Source of the DNA: Coleofasciculus sp. FACHB-T130
GTDB taxonomy: Bacteria > Cyanobacteriota > Cyanobacteriia > Cyanobacteriales > FACHB-T130
Length of the DNA stretch: 64,000 nt
Direction of reading: 5' to 3'
NCBI RefSeq assembly: GCF_014695375.1
Contig: NZ_JACJOG010000051.1
Span: forward strand, 1-64,000
Shown here: positions 33,497-43,029 of the stretch, one piece after another
Position numbering within the stretch: position 1 is the stretch's first letter
Layout: each line of letters starts with the position of its first letter
Program-made: the position numbers and the translations under genes
The notes under the pieces: model-generated
The model's input: the letters and a program-made list of their open reading frames with translations, nothing else
What the model was told of the DNA's origin: nothing
Database searches by the model: none

Positions 33497-35560
33497 ATGA
33501 AGCGAAGTTCCTTGGTATTTTTAGGCAGCCTGGTTTTTGCTGCTGCCGGTTTAAGTATGACAACGGTTGCCCCTGCGATCGCGCAAGTTGGACAAACAAC
33601 GGCCAATCTGCCCTTATCGGGTCGAAATCTGCTCAGCCAAGCAGAAGACGATACCGCCCAGCTGCCAACAGCGGTTGCTGAAGCTGTTTTAAAGGATGCT
33701 GCCCAACGGACAGGAATGCAAAGTTCTGACTTAACCATCCTTCAGGTGGCGAAGCAAACTTGGTCAAATGGTTGCTTGGAGTTAGCAGAAGCAGGTGTTG
33801 CCTGCACCGAGGCACTGGTTCCCGGCTGGCTGGTACTGGTCGGTAGCGCCAAAGAACAGGGATTTTGGGTTTATCGCACCAACGAATCTGGAACGCTCGT
33901 GAAGTGGGATGAAACAGCAACCCAAACCCTGACGGCTCGACTCCGGTCGGAAAGTACCACCACTGGGCAACAGACAACAACCCGTCGCACGGAAACCACC
34001 GAGCAAAGGAGTACCGTCCGCACAGAACAGCGGTCTACGGTGGCAATGACCGAATCCGCAGGCAACTTTAGTCTTGCCGTTCTGCAACCCGCAGGCAGCC
34101 TCACAGAGGTGATTACTCGCGTATCGGTGAAGTCGAAACAAGGCAACAGCTATTCCCAAGAGCAGTATCTCGGCGACTTCAGATACAAAATCAAGCAAAA
34201 AGCGAAGTTTGTCAAAGGTGTGAATCCGGGCGATCGCGTAGTGGTGCGTCTATACGACCAAAATCGCTTGATTGGCTACAGCGAGTTTGAATGCTTGTCT
34301 GAAAACGCCGCCGTTAACCTAATTTTGTCAGAAAATCCGTCTGAAACCCGCGTAGTGCGGACTGTGTACGGGATTGACGCTGACATGGATGGCAACATCG
34401 ACAGCGGTACCACCGCCTACAACTACTACACCCAAATCGACTCTCAGGAACGGGTAACATTCCTGAGCAGCGTCGAGCAAATTAACGTCAGCCAGTTCCA
34501 ATCGAGCGAGATTTCGACTTCGGCAGCGACTAGCGTTTATTCCAGCTCATTTACCAGCGGTGAATCAATGCTGGCGGGTGAGAGTATGAGCGTTTACAGT
34601 TCCGGAATGGCTGCCTTGCTGACCTCGGCTCCGGGTCAGCTGGTGCAGGTGATTGAGGTAGAAGCCGATAACGCTACCTACGAAGTCAGCCAGCTGCTGG
34701 CAAGATATGCAAACGTGGGAGTCACTCGAAACATCCAGACGAGCTTTCCCGATGTCCCGCAGGGCTACTGGGCAAAAGATTTTATTGCCCAACTGGCGGA
34801 GTTAGAAATTATCGAAGGCTTCCCCGATGGTCGCTTCCGACCGGATCAGCCGGTGACTCGCGCCCAATTTGCGGCGATGCTGCGGAAAGCGTTTGAGATG
34901 AATAAAGTGCGGAATGCGATCGCCTTTCGGGATGTCTCCTCGGATTACTGGGCGTACAGTGCTATCCAAGAAGCCTATGAAATGGGCTTTTTAGGCGCTG
35001 TTTCCAGCAATGCATTTAACCCCACCCAAAAGCTTTCTCGTCTGGATATCTTAGTGGCATTGGCAAAGGGAATGAACTACTCTTCTGCCAGTACCACCAC
35101 CCAGACGCTACTGCAAGTTTACAGCGATGCCGCTAGCATCCCTAGCGACGTCCGCAGTTTGGTTGCGGCGGCGACAGAACGGGGTCTGGTGGTGAACTAT
35201 CCTAATGTCCAGTCACTCAAACCCAATCAAGTCGCCACCCGTGCAGAGGTGTGTGCTTTCCTCTACCAAGCTTTAGTCAGCACTGGGAAGGCTCAGAACA
35301 TCGCCTCGCCTTACGTGGCGGGCGAAGGTGCGAAACCCCCCACAGTGCGCGAAGCCGTTGATCCCCCACAACCAGAACAAGTTCCTACCAATAACCGTGA
35401 GGTAGAGGGGAACGAACGCACGAATCAGCGTCAGAATTGCAACCAAGGGGTCGGTAATGGATCGGAAGGTTGCGATCCAGGCAATTCTAATCGGAACCAG
35501 CCCAGTAACGACGAAGGCGCAGGCGCAGCACCTGGAAGTCCGGGTCGTCAGGGTCGGTAA
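33497..35560 (+). CDS. S-layer homology (SLH) domain exported protein
   Basis: 687 residues from the ATG at 33497, which has GAGAAGAGA upstream; an in-frame TTG at 33473 would add eight residues. A signal peptide ends at about 31 (VAPAIAQ). Residues 60-150 and 190-300 are unrecognised; residues about 410-590 hold three SLH repeats (SFPDVPQGYWAKDFIAQL, FRDVSSDYWAYSAIQ, and a third with SDAASIP). SLH binds secondary polymers or peptidoglycan in the cell wall. The C-terminus is disordered and Gly/Asn-rich. A strong terminator follows. Confidence 0.88.
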   Translation: MKRSSLVFLGSLVFAAAGLSMTTVAPAIAQVGQTTANLPLSGRNLLSQAEDDTAQLPTAVAEAVLKDAAQRTGMQSSDLTILQVAKQTWSNGCLELAEAGVACTEALVPGWLVLVGSAKEQGFWVYRTNESGTLVKWDETATQTLTARLRSESTTTGQQTTTRRTETTEQRSTVRTEQRSTVAMTESAGNFSLAVLQPAGSLTEVITRVSVKSKQGNSYSQEQYLGDFRYKIKQKAKFVKGVNPGDRVVVRLYDQNRLIGYSEFECLSENAAVNLILSENPSETRVVRTVYGIDADMDGNIDSGTTAYNYYTQIDSQERVTFLSSVEQINVSQFQSSEISTSAATSVYSSSFTSGESMLAGESMSVYSSGMAALLTSAPGQLVQVIEVEADNATYEVSQLLARYANVGVTRNIQTSFPDVPQGYWAKDFIAQLAELEIIEGFPDGRFRPDQPVTRAQFAAMLRKAFEMNKVRNAIAFRDVSSDYWAYSAIQEAYEMGFLGAVSSNAFNPTQKLSRLDILVALAKGMNYSSASTTTQTLLQVYSDAASIPSDVRSLVAAATERGLVVNYPNVQSLKPNQVATRAEVCAFLYQALVSTGKAQNIASPYVAGEGAKPPTVREAVDPPQPEQVPTNNREVEGNERTNQRQNCNQGVGNGSEGCDPGNSNRNQPSNDEGAGAAPGSPGRQGR

Positions 35561-35592
35561 TAGTCGATAATCGTTAGTCTGACGACTAAAGA

Positions 35593-35636
35593 AAGCCGCA
35601 GCTATCCAAATTGAATAGCTGCGGCTTCTATTTTTT
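35593..35636 (+). terminator. Rho-independent terminator of the SLH gene
   Basis: AAGCCGCAGCTAT (35593-35605) pairs perfectly with ATAGCTGCGGCTT (35615-35627) around a 9-base loop, followed by a T-rich tail. Probably shared by the convergent MscS gene. Confidence 0.9.
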
Positions 35637-35647
35637 CGACGTTTATA

Positions 35648-36688
35648 TTAGTCATTAGCAATATTATTTCCCTTCTGGTTTACATAAACTTCTCTACTTG
35701 GAAAAGGGATAGTAATTTCTTCTTGTTGATAGCGTCGGTGTAATTTTTTGATAAATTTATGCTTGGCAATTCGTTGGTTTAGAAATTCATTAACTCTAAG
35801 AAACACTGTAAAATTAATACTAAATTCTCCAAAGTTTTGATATAAGATAAAAGGCTCAAAATCAGAAATATCGGCTGCTAATTCTTGCATTACTTCCTTA
35901 GCAACTTCAACCGTTATTTCTTCAACGTGTTCCAAGTCGCTATCGTAACTAACACCTACTTGAATTGGTAAAGTTATTTCTTTCACTGGTAAATGGTAAT
36001 TCGTAAAAATGGCAGAAGCCAGTTTTGTATTAGGCACAACGACTAGATTATTTGGCAGTTCTCTAATCACCGTATTCCGCCAAGTGATATCGGTAACGTA
36101 ACCTTCTTGTCCCGTCTCTAGTTTTACATAGTCGCCAGTTCGGACTTGTCCGGAAATAATCAAATATAAGCCTGAAAATAAGTTAGATAGCGTATCCTGA
36201 AATGCCAAAGCAACCGCCAAACCGCCAATTCCCAAGGTTGCCAAAATGGGTGTAATAGAAATACCTAGCGTTTGCAAGATCATCAGGATTCCCAAAACTA
36301 TAACGATAATCTTGGCTAGGTTAGAAAGTAATGAAGCTGAGACTCCGGGTGTTCTTTGACCGAATATAGTAACAAAACTAGCAGTCAGTCTGGCTAAAAC
36401 TAAGGTGACAGAATAAAGGAAAATAACTGTCAGAATATTCTGAAAAATGCCGGAAATCCGGTCAGGAATCACCTGATTTAGTTGCAGAGTAAAAATGGCT
36501 CCATAAAAGCCAGCAACAATAAACCAAATCTTGGGGATGCCACGCAGGGAATGAAAAACGATTTCATTTCCTGGCAACCGAGTTTTAACAGCTATTCTTT
36601 TGAGTCTAGGAAGAAAAAATTTATCAAAAATTATCCCAACGAGAAATCCGCTAAGAATAAAGGCAATCGGGACAATCCATTGCTTCAT
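35648..36688 (-). CDS. Small-conductance mechanosensitive channel (MscS family)
   Basis: 346 residues. Four hydrophobic segments lie in residues 1-160, followed by the pore-lining TM3 and beta domain: LGIGGLAVALAFQDTLSNL, then GDYVKLETGQEGYVTDITWRNTVIR and VVPNTKL. The family opens when membrane tension rises and releases ions on hypo-osmotic shock. It converges with the SLH gene. Confidence 0.93.
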   Translation of the reverse strand: MKQWIVPIAFILSGFLVGIIFDKFFLPRLKRIAVKTRLPGNEIVFHSLRGIPKIWFIVAGFYGAIFTLQLNQVIPDRISGIFQNILTVIFLYSVTLVLARLTASFVTIFGQRTPGVSASLLSNLAKIIVIVLGILMILQTLGISITPILATLGIGGLAVALAFQDTLSNLFSGLYLIISGQVRTGDYVKLETGQEGYVTDITWRNTVIRELPNNLVVVPNTKLASAIFTNYHLPVKEITLPIQVGVSYDSDLEHVEEITVEVAKEVMQELAADISDFEPFILYQNFGEFSINFTVFLRVNEFLNQRIAKHKFIKKLHRRYQQEEITIPFPSREVYVNQKGNNIAND

Positions 36689-36788
36689 GTTGATAGTTTT
36701 ATCTCAAATCTACTTGTAATCTACTTGAATATTTTATGACACTAGCGTTGGTGGGCAATCTCCGTTGTCCCTATCGCGGCTAGATATT

Positions 36789-36814
36789 GCAGAGACACGA
36801 TTGATCGCCTCTGC
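36789..36814. repeat. Diverged copy of the WD40-gene palindrome
   Basis: GCAGAGACACGATT followed by GATCGCCTCTGC is the same palindrome as at 9075-9102 with two changes and a small deletion. Here it lies between genes. Confidence 0.6.
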
Positions 36815-36950
36815 TGGCGCGGTTTATAGAAAAAAGATACAGCTTCAAGCAATTCTCGATTGGGAGAGATACATCGCTAGGGGCATGGCAATCAAAAAGC
36901 CGCTATCGAACGCTAGAACCGCATATATTCTGCCCAACCGAGAAACACGA

Positions 36951-37481
36951 TTACGACAATTGTTGCTTCAACTGATCGATCAACTGTCTTAGATTTTCTG
37001 GGCTGAGAATGGCTTTCACTTCTATCTGTTGCTGAGTATCCCGCAGAGTCAGGATGTGGTTTTCGCCTTCCTTGGCAGCAAATTGCAATTGGGGATGTTT
37101 AAATTCAATCTTTTGATAGATGGTTTCTGGTATCCCTACCCGAATGACCAGTTCTCTTTGAGATTGGGGATAGATATAAAGTTGCTGGCGAAGGGTATCG
37201 AGTTCGAGTTTGGTAGGCGTAGTGCTGCGTTCTCGATCTTCGTTGATTTTGCGCCAGTAGAGAGTGATCCCGCGAATCTCAGGGATTTGAATCTCAAATA
37301 CTTCGTCAAAGCGTTGGGGTTCCCAATCGAGTTCGGTAGCATCGCCCGTCTGGGGAATGATTCGCTGTCGCCACGTGATTTTATTGTCGATGAGACTTGC
37401 CCACCATTCGCGGATGGTTGCGAAGTTGTTGGTATTGTCAGGATTATTGCTGCCCTGTTCCCAGACGATTTTGTGTTGCAT
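36951..37481 (-). CDS. Conserved hypothetical protein
   Basis: 176 residues with no recognised domain. The sequence has a Trp-rich start (EWWASLIDN) and a beta-rich body (EIRGITLYWRKINED, RELVIRVGIPETIYQ), then a Gln/Leu-rich tail (LRQLIDQLKQQLS). No signal or membrane segment. It is divergent from the coiled-coil membrane protein at 37847, 365 bases away; any functional link is only suggested by proximity. Confidence 0.65.
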   Translation of the reverse strand: MQHKIVWEQGSNNPDNTNNFATIREWWASLIDNKITWRQRIIPQTGDATELDWEPQRFDEVFEIQIPEIRGITLYWRKINEDRERSTTPTKLELDTLRQQLYIYPQSQRELVIRVGIPETIYQKIEFKHPQLQFAAKEGENHILTLRDTQQQIEVKAILSPENLRQLIDQLKQQLS

Positions 37482-37846
37482 TTTCTCTCTTCCCTCCCCA
37501 TCGCTTGCTGATTTCTCTTCTCTCCATCCAGTTTAAACTTCCTCCCTTGCCGGGAGTTGCTGTGACACAAAGATGTCGAGGTGTTGTATACGGCGTATCT
37601 ACAGCGATCGCTCGTTTGCCCTATCTTCAAGTCTAAAACTGGCTGAATCCTGCGCGGGTAAGAGATGCTATGCAAAATTTTGCGATCGCTTCTAAATCTA
37701 CCTTGAGCAGGTTTCGTCATACACTCTATATTGGTTCTCAGTCCGCGCCAGCGGGCTTTGTTTAAAAGTTCTCGCAACTTCTACTTCCTTTTTTCTGAAG
37801 TGGGGTTGGCATAGCGGTGATTTGAATCGCCAGGTATGGTGGCAAT
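37482..37846. other. Divergent intergenic region
   Basis: 365 bases between two divergent genes. Frames at 37136-37777 (minus) and 37397-37636 (plus) overlap the gene at 36951 antisense and have no coding signs. A short hairpin GGTGATTtgaATCGCC lies at about 37818-37833, just before the start at 37847. Confidence 0.4.
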
Positions 37847-39208
37847 ATGTTTACTCTTCCGATGAATCTGTTATTTCTTCCTAACCTGAATCTATTTGTT
37901 TACCACTTGAGAAACGGGTTGGGAGACGATGCAGAGCAAATCAACCAAAACCAGCTCACGTTTTGGGATAACTTCCCGTTAGAATTGCAAAGAATTCTTG
38001 TCGCTGCTGACGATTCAAATTATAACGATCCAGAATATTTAGAATTATTGCGCCTAGCGGGGGAAACTGAAGCTTATTATACTTTTCAAGCTCGCACTGA
38101 AGGATATCCAGTCAAAGGCTTTTATTATCCCGTGCGATTTAGCGATAGTTATGGGCTTTTGTTTAATTGCCACATTAACGATCGAGACTATTTGCAATCT
38201 TTTAAATGCTTTCCTAGCCTCAAACATCTTGCTGCTGATAAACAAGGCAATCTTGGAAAAACCTGGCTCGTGTCTGGGATTTTACCTCGTAACTGTGAAA
38301 CCCCTTTAGAATGTCTCGCCCAAGAAGCTTACGAAACTTTGAAGTTTGGGAGGTGGAAACAGCAAAAGCCAAGTAAAGGAAAATTTTTAGGGGCAACCAT
38401 TTTTGAAGTGTGGCTACCTCCCCAGCGTTGGGACATGGAAGAAAATCACCATGTTTTGGTTATCTTTTATCCCGATGTAGCCGCCGAAACTGAAGCTGCT
38501 AAATATTCTGAGGTCTGGATGCAGTTGTTTTACTACCGCAATAAAATTATTTGGTCTTATTGTGAAGCTCAGAAACTCAGACAGCAATTGCAAGAGAATT
38601 TCGGCTATATTTTTCAAGCGGGTGAAATGCTCAAGCAGCTACCGTTAAAAGAATTGCAGAGAATTTTAGAAGTAAATATAAAAATATTGTCCCAGTATGC
38701 TTCAGACTTAAATCATCTAGAAATTCAATTGCACGCGATTGAAACCTATCAGAAAAAATACCAAGAACATTTAAATTACCTGCTTCAAGAAGCTAGCAAA
38801 TATGGAGAAACCGAGCTGGATTTTCTGGCACAATTTAACCAAATAGTCAAGCAATACGAAATTCAAATTCAACAAGATCGTGCCAGCTTTAGCCCTGCAT
38901 TGAGAGTGCTAGAAGATGTGATTAACACGATTCGAGGCATCGTCGAGATTGAACAAGCTAAGCGCGATCGCAATCTGGAAAATATTATCGCCGCTGCCAG
39001 TCTGGGAGTGGGAACCGCCTCAGTCGCCGCCTCTGCTTCCTCGGCGTTGGTAAAAGATTTTACCCAGCCTTACCCTAACCAAATCGACAACCAACTATCC
39101 GCAGTCATCCCCTTGGCGAATCTGGTTATTGTCATCTTGTTCAGTATTGGTTTAGGTTGCCTGGTTAGTGGGTTTGCCTGGAAAATTTTGCGATCGCGTA
39201 GCGCTTGA
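37847..39208 (+). CDS. Hypothetical coiled-coil protein with C-terminal membrane segments
   Basis: 453 residues. The N-terminal 1-240 is soluble, with FYYPVRFSDSYGLLFNC and ILPRNCETPLECL; I recognise no domain. Residues about 240-360 are helical with heptads (coiled coil). Residues about 385-410 are small and Ala/Ser-rich, and 425-447 form a strong membrane helix (LANLVIVILFSIGLGCLVSGF). The overall plan, a large soluble sensor followed by coil and membrane helix, resembles membrane-bound effectors, but this is inference. The downstream gene starts 60 bases after. Confidence 0.7.
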   Translation: MFTLPMNLLFLPNLNLFVYHLRNGLGDDAEQINQNQLTFWDNFPLELQRILVAADDSNYNDPEYLELLRLAGETEAYYTFQARTEGYPVKGFYYPVRFSDSYGLLFNCHINDRDYLQSFKCFPSLKHLAADKQGNLGKTWLVSGILPRNCETPLECLAQEAYETLKFGRWKQQKPSKGKFLGATIFEVWLPPQRWDMEENHHVLVIFYPDVAAETEAAKYSEVWMQLFYYRNKIIWSYCEAQKLRQQLQENFGYIFQAGEMLKQLPLKELQRILEVNIKILSQYASDLNHLEIQLHAIETYQKKYQEHLNYLLQEASKYGETELDFLAQFNQIVKQYEIQIQQDRASFSPALRVLEDVINTIRGIVEIEQAKRDRNLENIIAAASLGVGTASVAASASSALVKDFTQPYPNQIDNQLSAVIPLANLVIVILFSIGLGCLVSGFAWKILRSRSA

Positions 39209-39267
39209 GGAAAATCGCGCCGTTAATCCTCTCTCCCTTTGCCGCTTGGCAGTTCAAAATTTTAAAT

Positions 39268-40185
39268 ATGGACTTGCCAATTATTTACCACCAGGATTAT
39301 GTCGTACCTCTCCCAGAAGGGCATCGCTTCCCCATGCCCAAATTCAGCAAACTCTACGAAATGCTCTTAAGCGATCGCGTAGCGCATCCAGAGCAAATTC
39401 ATCCGCCCGAACCTCCTCCACTAGCGTGGATAGAACTCGTTCACACCCCAGAATATGTCCAAGCATACTGTGAAGGCACCCTCGATGCCAAAGCCCAGCG
39501 AAGAATCGGATTGCCCTGGAGTCCCGCATTAGCAAATCGTACCTGCGTGGCAGTAGGCGGTACGATTCTCACCGCTAAACTGGCACTCAGTCACGGTTTA
39601 GCTTGCAATACTGCGGGGGGTACTCATCACGCCTTTCCCGGTTATGGTTCTGGTTTCTGTATTTTCAACGATTTAGCCATTGCTGCCCGCGTGCTTCAAC
39701 ATCTGGGACTGGTGCGTCAAATCCTGATCGTGGATTTAGATGTCCATCAAGGAGACGGTACCGCCGTGATTTTCCAAGAAGATAGCAGCGTCTTCACCTT
39801 CTCGATGCACTGCGAAGTTAACTTTCCCGGAACCAAACAACAAAGTGACTTAGATGTTCCTCTCCCGATTGGGATGGAAGATGACGCCTATCTGCAAACC
39901 TTGGCAAAATATCTCCCAGATTTGCTCTCACAAGTCAAGCCGGATCTTGTTTTATACGATGCTGGCGTCGATCCTCATGCTGGCGATCGCTTGGGCAAAC
40001 TCGCCCTCACAGACACCGGAATCTTCCGCCGGGAAATGCAAGTTTTGAGTACCTGTGTGGCACTCGGCTACCCAGTCGCCTGTGTGATTGGCGGGGGTTA
40101 TGCTGACGATCTTGACTCCCTCGTTTATCGGCACTCCTTGCTACACCGAGCCGCCACCACTGTCTATCATCAGTACCAACTTTGA
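39268..40185 (+). CDS. Histone deacetylase-like (arginase-fold) amidohydrolase
   Basis: 305 residues from the ATG at 39268; an in-frame TTG at 39205 would add 21 unsupported residues that overlap the previous gene. Family motifs: GGTHHAFPGYGSGFCIFNDLA (the His-His charge-relay site), DLDVHQGDGTA (zinc ligands Asp and His), and DAGVDPHAGD (zinc ligand Asp). These are the class used by HDAC11-like and bacterial polyamine or acetylpolyamine deacetylases. Substrate unknown; it should be an active zinc enzyme. Confidence 0.93.
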   Translation: MDLPIIYHQDYVVPLPEGHRFPMPKFSKLYEMLLSDRVAHPEQIHPPEPPPLAWIELVHTPEYVQAYCEGTLDAKAQRRIGLPWSPALANRTCVAVGGTILTAKLALSHGLACNTAGGTHHAFPGYGSGFCIFNDLAIAARVLQHLGLVRQILIVDLDVHQGDGTAVIFQEDSSVFTFSMHCEVNFPGTKQQSDLDVPLPIGMEDDAYLQTLAKYLPDLLSQVKPDLVLYDAGVDPHAGDRLGKLALTDTGIFRREMQVLSTCVALGYPVACVIGGGYADDLDSLVYRHSLLHRAATTVYHQYQL

Positions 40186-40292
40186 TGCCAGACTAAGGGC
40201 AGAGGAGCCATTTCGTCTTCCTCGATACACTTTTTAACGGTAGCGGTATCCCGTGTCCGTACTTCGTACTCACTCATCTGAGGAAAAACCCC

Positions 40293-41429
40293 TTGCTATC
40301 AAAAGGCTTTGAAATTGAAATGTATACCGGCACCCCCAATGGTGACATTGTGGGTTTATCCGATCGGATTGTGGCAGACCTAGACGGGTTCATGCGGGAG
40401 CCGGATAGCCGCAACGTGGAATATATCACAGAACCCTTTTATTGTTACGACCGATTATTGTGTGCCTTGCTACGCCCTAGACGGCAACTCCGAGAGTATC
40501 TAAAACGCCTGGGAAATTACACCCTGATTCCGGGGAGTACGCTGTCTTTAGGAGGCAGCGATCGCTTCTGGCGCTCTGACCCTAGCAATCCTTACCACGA
40601 CTACATTGAGAACACTTACGGCACCAAAGTTGTCACCGCCAGCGTTCACATCAATATCGGTATCAGCGATCCTGAAACCCTGATGCGGGCGATTCGCCTT
40701 GTCCGCCTAGAAGCACCCTTATACCTTGCCCTCAGTGCTTCTTCCCCGTTTTTGGATGGTAAAGCCACTGGCTATCACTCGACTCGCTGGGGATTGTTCC
40801 CAAAAACCCCAGCCCACGTTCCCTTATTTGAAAGTCACGCCCACTTTATCCAGTGGACGGAAGCCCAATTAGCCGCTGGGACAATGCAAAATGTCCGCCA
40901 CCTCTGGTCATCCGTGCGACCAAATGGCAACCAGCGCCCCTACGACCTTAACCGCCTAGAACTGAGAATTTGTGACCTGATCATCGATCCGGTTGCCTTG
41001 CTGGCGGTTACAGCCTTGCTAGAAGCCCGACTTTTGCAGTTGATTGATGACCCCAGCCTCGATCCCCTAGCAATGAGTCAATTGTCTTCACAAGACTTGA
41101 TTACCCTGACTGACGCCAACGAAGACGCCGCCGCCCGTCAAAGTTTGGATGCAACTCTGAGACATTGGCAAGACGGCAGACCGATCCTGGCGCGAGATTG
41201 GATTGAAGAAATAACCAGCGAAGTTTGGGACATCTCTAAACAGATGGGCTTTCGCTGTTTCTTGTCACCTCTGAAAAAGATTCTCCGCGAAGGAAATTCG
41301 GCTCAGCGGTGGTTAAATCTCCAAAACCAAGGTTTTGACACTTCCAGCGTGATGATTGACGCCATTCAAGCGGTGGCAGATCAAGAGCGCGAACTGGAAG
41401 ACAAATTGTGCCAGAGCCTAGTTGCATGA
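40293..41429 (+). CDS. gshA: Glutamate-cysteine ligase, cyanobacterial type
   Basis: 378 residues starting with TTG (GAGGAAAAAC upstream). The protein starts LLSKGFEIEMYTGTPNGDIVGLSD, the pattern of the cyanobacterial GshA family, and contains GSTLSLGG, HINIGISDPETLMRA and VRPNGNQRPYDLNRLELRI. The enzyme joins glutamate and cysteine with ATP, the first step of glutathione synthesis. It is transcribed downstream of, but separated from, the deacetylase gene. A structured inverted-repeat region follows. Confidence 0.92.
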   Translation: MLSKGFEIEMYTGTPNGDIVGLSDRIVADLDGFMREPDSRNVEYITEPFYCYDRLLCALLRPRRQLREYLKRLGNYTLIPGSTLSLGGSDRFWRSDPSNPYHDYIENTYGTKVVTASVHINIGISDPETLMRAIRLVRLEAPLYLALSASSPFLDGKATGYHSTRWGLFPKTPAHVPLFESHAHFIQWTEAQLAAGTMQNVRHLWSSVRPNGNQRPYDLNRLELRICDLIIDPVALLAVTALLEARLLQLIDDPSLDPLAMSQLSSQDLITLTDANEDAAARQSLDATLRHWQDGRPILARDWIEEITSEVWDISKQMGFRCFLSPLKKILREGNSAQRWLNLQNQGFDTSSVMIDAIQAVADQERELEDKLCQSLVA

Positions 41430-41437
41430 AGCACTTG

Positions 41438-41505
41438 AAGGATCGAGAATGAAGCCTGAAGGCAGAGAATTATCCTAAAGCCTTCATTCTTTATCTTCGA
41501 TCCTT
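41438..41505 (+). terminator. Long structured 3' region after gshA
   Basis: AAGGATCGA (41438-41446) pairs with TCGATCCTT (41497-41505) and GAATGAAG (41447-41454) with CTTCATTC (41482-41489), with a seven-base bulge on the right side and a small inner GCC/GGC hairpin. Termination is likely but the T-tract is weak. Confidence 0.55.
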
Positions 41506-41704
41506 ACCTAGCCCCTGATTTCTTTTTTTGCCTTTTTGTGGCTTAATTTTTTGGCTAAAAAGAATCATTCGGGAATTAGAATATTTAATCAATTTGCTTG
41601 GGGTGAGTCATATAACAAATATGTATAGGTTCATGCCTCTTTGGGTATAATTTGAGTTTCCATCGTGGATTTTAGTGTTAGAGCCAGAGTAATTAGTAAG
41701 TCTC

Positions 41705-42169
41705 ATGCCGTTTGTTGTTCTCTACAAGCCGCAAATTCCGCCCAACACCGGCAATATTGCCCGTACCTGTGCTGCCACTGGGACGGAACTGCATTTAGTC
41801 GGGCCGTTGGGTTTTGACATTAGCGATCGCTATCTGAAACGTGCCGGTCTGGATTACTGGCCCTACGTCAATCTGCACCACCACATTGGTTTAGAGGATT
41901 TTCAGGCATTCCATCAGCAGCGAGGGGGACGATGGATTGGCTTCAGCGTTTCGGGAAGGGATAACTACTTGAAGTTCGAGTTTCGGGCAGATGACTGGCT
42001 ATTATTTGGTAGCGAAACAACTGGATTACCTCCAGAAGTTCTCGCCCTTTGTGCCAATACTGTCTATATTCCAATGTCACAGCCGCACGTTCGGAGCCTG
42101 AACCTTTCTGTTAGTGCCGCAGTCGGTTTGTTTGAAGCGCGTCGCCAACTGGGGATTTTGTCCTCCTGA
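41705..42169 (+). CDS. trmL: tRNA (cytidine-34/uridine-34-2'-O)-methyltransferase
   Basis: 154 residues, the TrmL length. The SPOUT knot features are visible: NTGNIARTCAATGTELHLVGPLGF at the start, FGSETTGLPPEVL, then the closing IPMSQPHVRSLNLSVSAAVGLFEARRQ. It methylates the wobble ribose of certain leucine tRNAs. Plus-strand, monocistronic; its stop overlaps a CCTCCT-AGGAGG hairpin. Confidence 0.95.
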   Translation: MPFVVLYKPQIPPNTGNIARTCAATGTELHLVGPLGFDISDRYLKRAGLDYWPYVNLHHHIGLEDFQAFHQQRGGRWIGFSVSGRDNYLKFEFRADDWLLFGSETTGLPPEVLALCANTVYIPMSQPHVRSLNLSVSAAVGLFEARRQLGILSS

Positions 42170-43029
42170 AGGAGGCAAACAAGTCCTTTGCTCATTGCGT
42201 GTTATCAATCTTTAGTCAGGTGTTCGCAGATTGAGTTAAAGGTTAGAAATTTGGTTTGACCTTTTCTCTAGGAATCTCAAACGTGTTAACCGGCAACTGT
42301 TTGTGACTATTTATGGCTGAGCTTTCCCTATGACTTCTTGCTCAACACTCGGTGACGAATGACTCTTTTCCCTTTCTTGAGAGAGTTTCTTTTACGTCCT
42401 TCAGCTATCTAGAATACCGAATGAGCGCGGCTTAGATAAGAAATTTCTATGAACAACAGAGTAACAACGGGAAATTGATTGATAGATTTTTTTATCCAAA
42501 ATCTTTCAGTGCTGAGCCTCTAAAACAACCTCGAATCAATCTTTAGGAAGATTTTTAGTAAATATGCGTCGGTATGCTCTATGCCATTTGTCAGAGTTTT
42601 CTCCATGATTCTACGGTTGTTATTCAAGGCAAAATCAGCTTAAAGTCTCATGTTGTAATGGATCAACAGCAGGATGCCAACAACGAAAAAGTTGTTTTCT
42701 CAGTCTTCCGGAGTAAAGCAAGTCAAGCAAGTATGTTCCAATATGCACGCCTTAGAAAGGAATACACCATTGACTTGCCAGCTCTTGACAAAAGGCTCCT
42801 GATTAACGCAATGATGAAGTCTTCAGCAGGGTGGGTCAAATGTAGGTCGTGCATGATTAAATTTTCCCAGTCATGTAAACTTGTCTAAATCAAAAAAGCA
42901 GGGTAATCTTGCCTAGGTATGATTACCGGCAGTGATCCTAATCACTTTTTGATGTGATTTGTCCCATTGACTGGTAAAAAACAATCATTCAGGGACAGTT
43001 AAGCGCTCGTCATAAGTAGGAGGTCGTGT
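42170..43029. other. 860-base region before the LysM/M23 gene
   Basis: No gene is convincing; a frame at 42574-42888 has no domain, no ribosome site and is rejected. The last 130 bases fold into alternative hairpins (42902-42959, listed separately). I looked for the c-di-AMP (ydaO) riboswitch signature often found before cyanobacterial cell-wall genes and did not find it. Confidence 0.45.
42902..42959 (+). promoter_or_regulatory. Attenuator-like overlapping hairpins before the LysM/M23 gene
   Basis: GGTAATC (42902-42908) pairs with GATTACC (42921-42927). Next, AGTGAT (42931-42936) pairs with ATCACT (42941-42946), followed by TTTTT like a terminator. The same AATCAC (42940-42945) also pairs with GTGATT (42954-42959). 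The last two exclude each other, as in an attenuator. About 70 bases separate the end from the TTG start. Confidence 0.4.

Noticed and set aside
36765-36992. Plus-strand frame of 75 codons
   Set aside because: It spans the diverged palindrome and overlaps the end of the opposite gene; no coding evidence.
37136-37777. Minus-strand frame of 213 codons
   Set aside because: Overlaps the gene at 36951-37481 in another frame and contains no domain.
42574-42888. Plus-strand frame of 104 codons before the LysM/M23 gene
   Set aside because: No ribosome site, unlikely composition and no recognisable domain.
42170-43029. A c-di-AMP (ydaO) riboswitch, often present before cyanobacterial wall genes
   Set aside because: I looked for its conserved core (GGGG and GAAUC-type boxes) and did not find it; only simple hairpins are seen.
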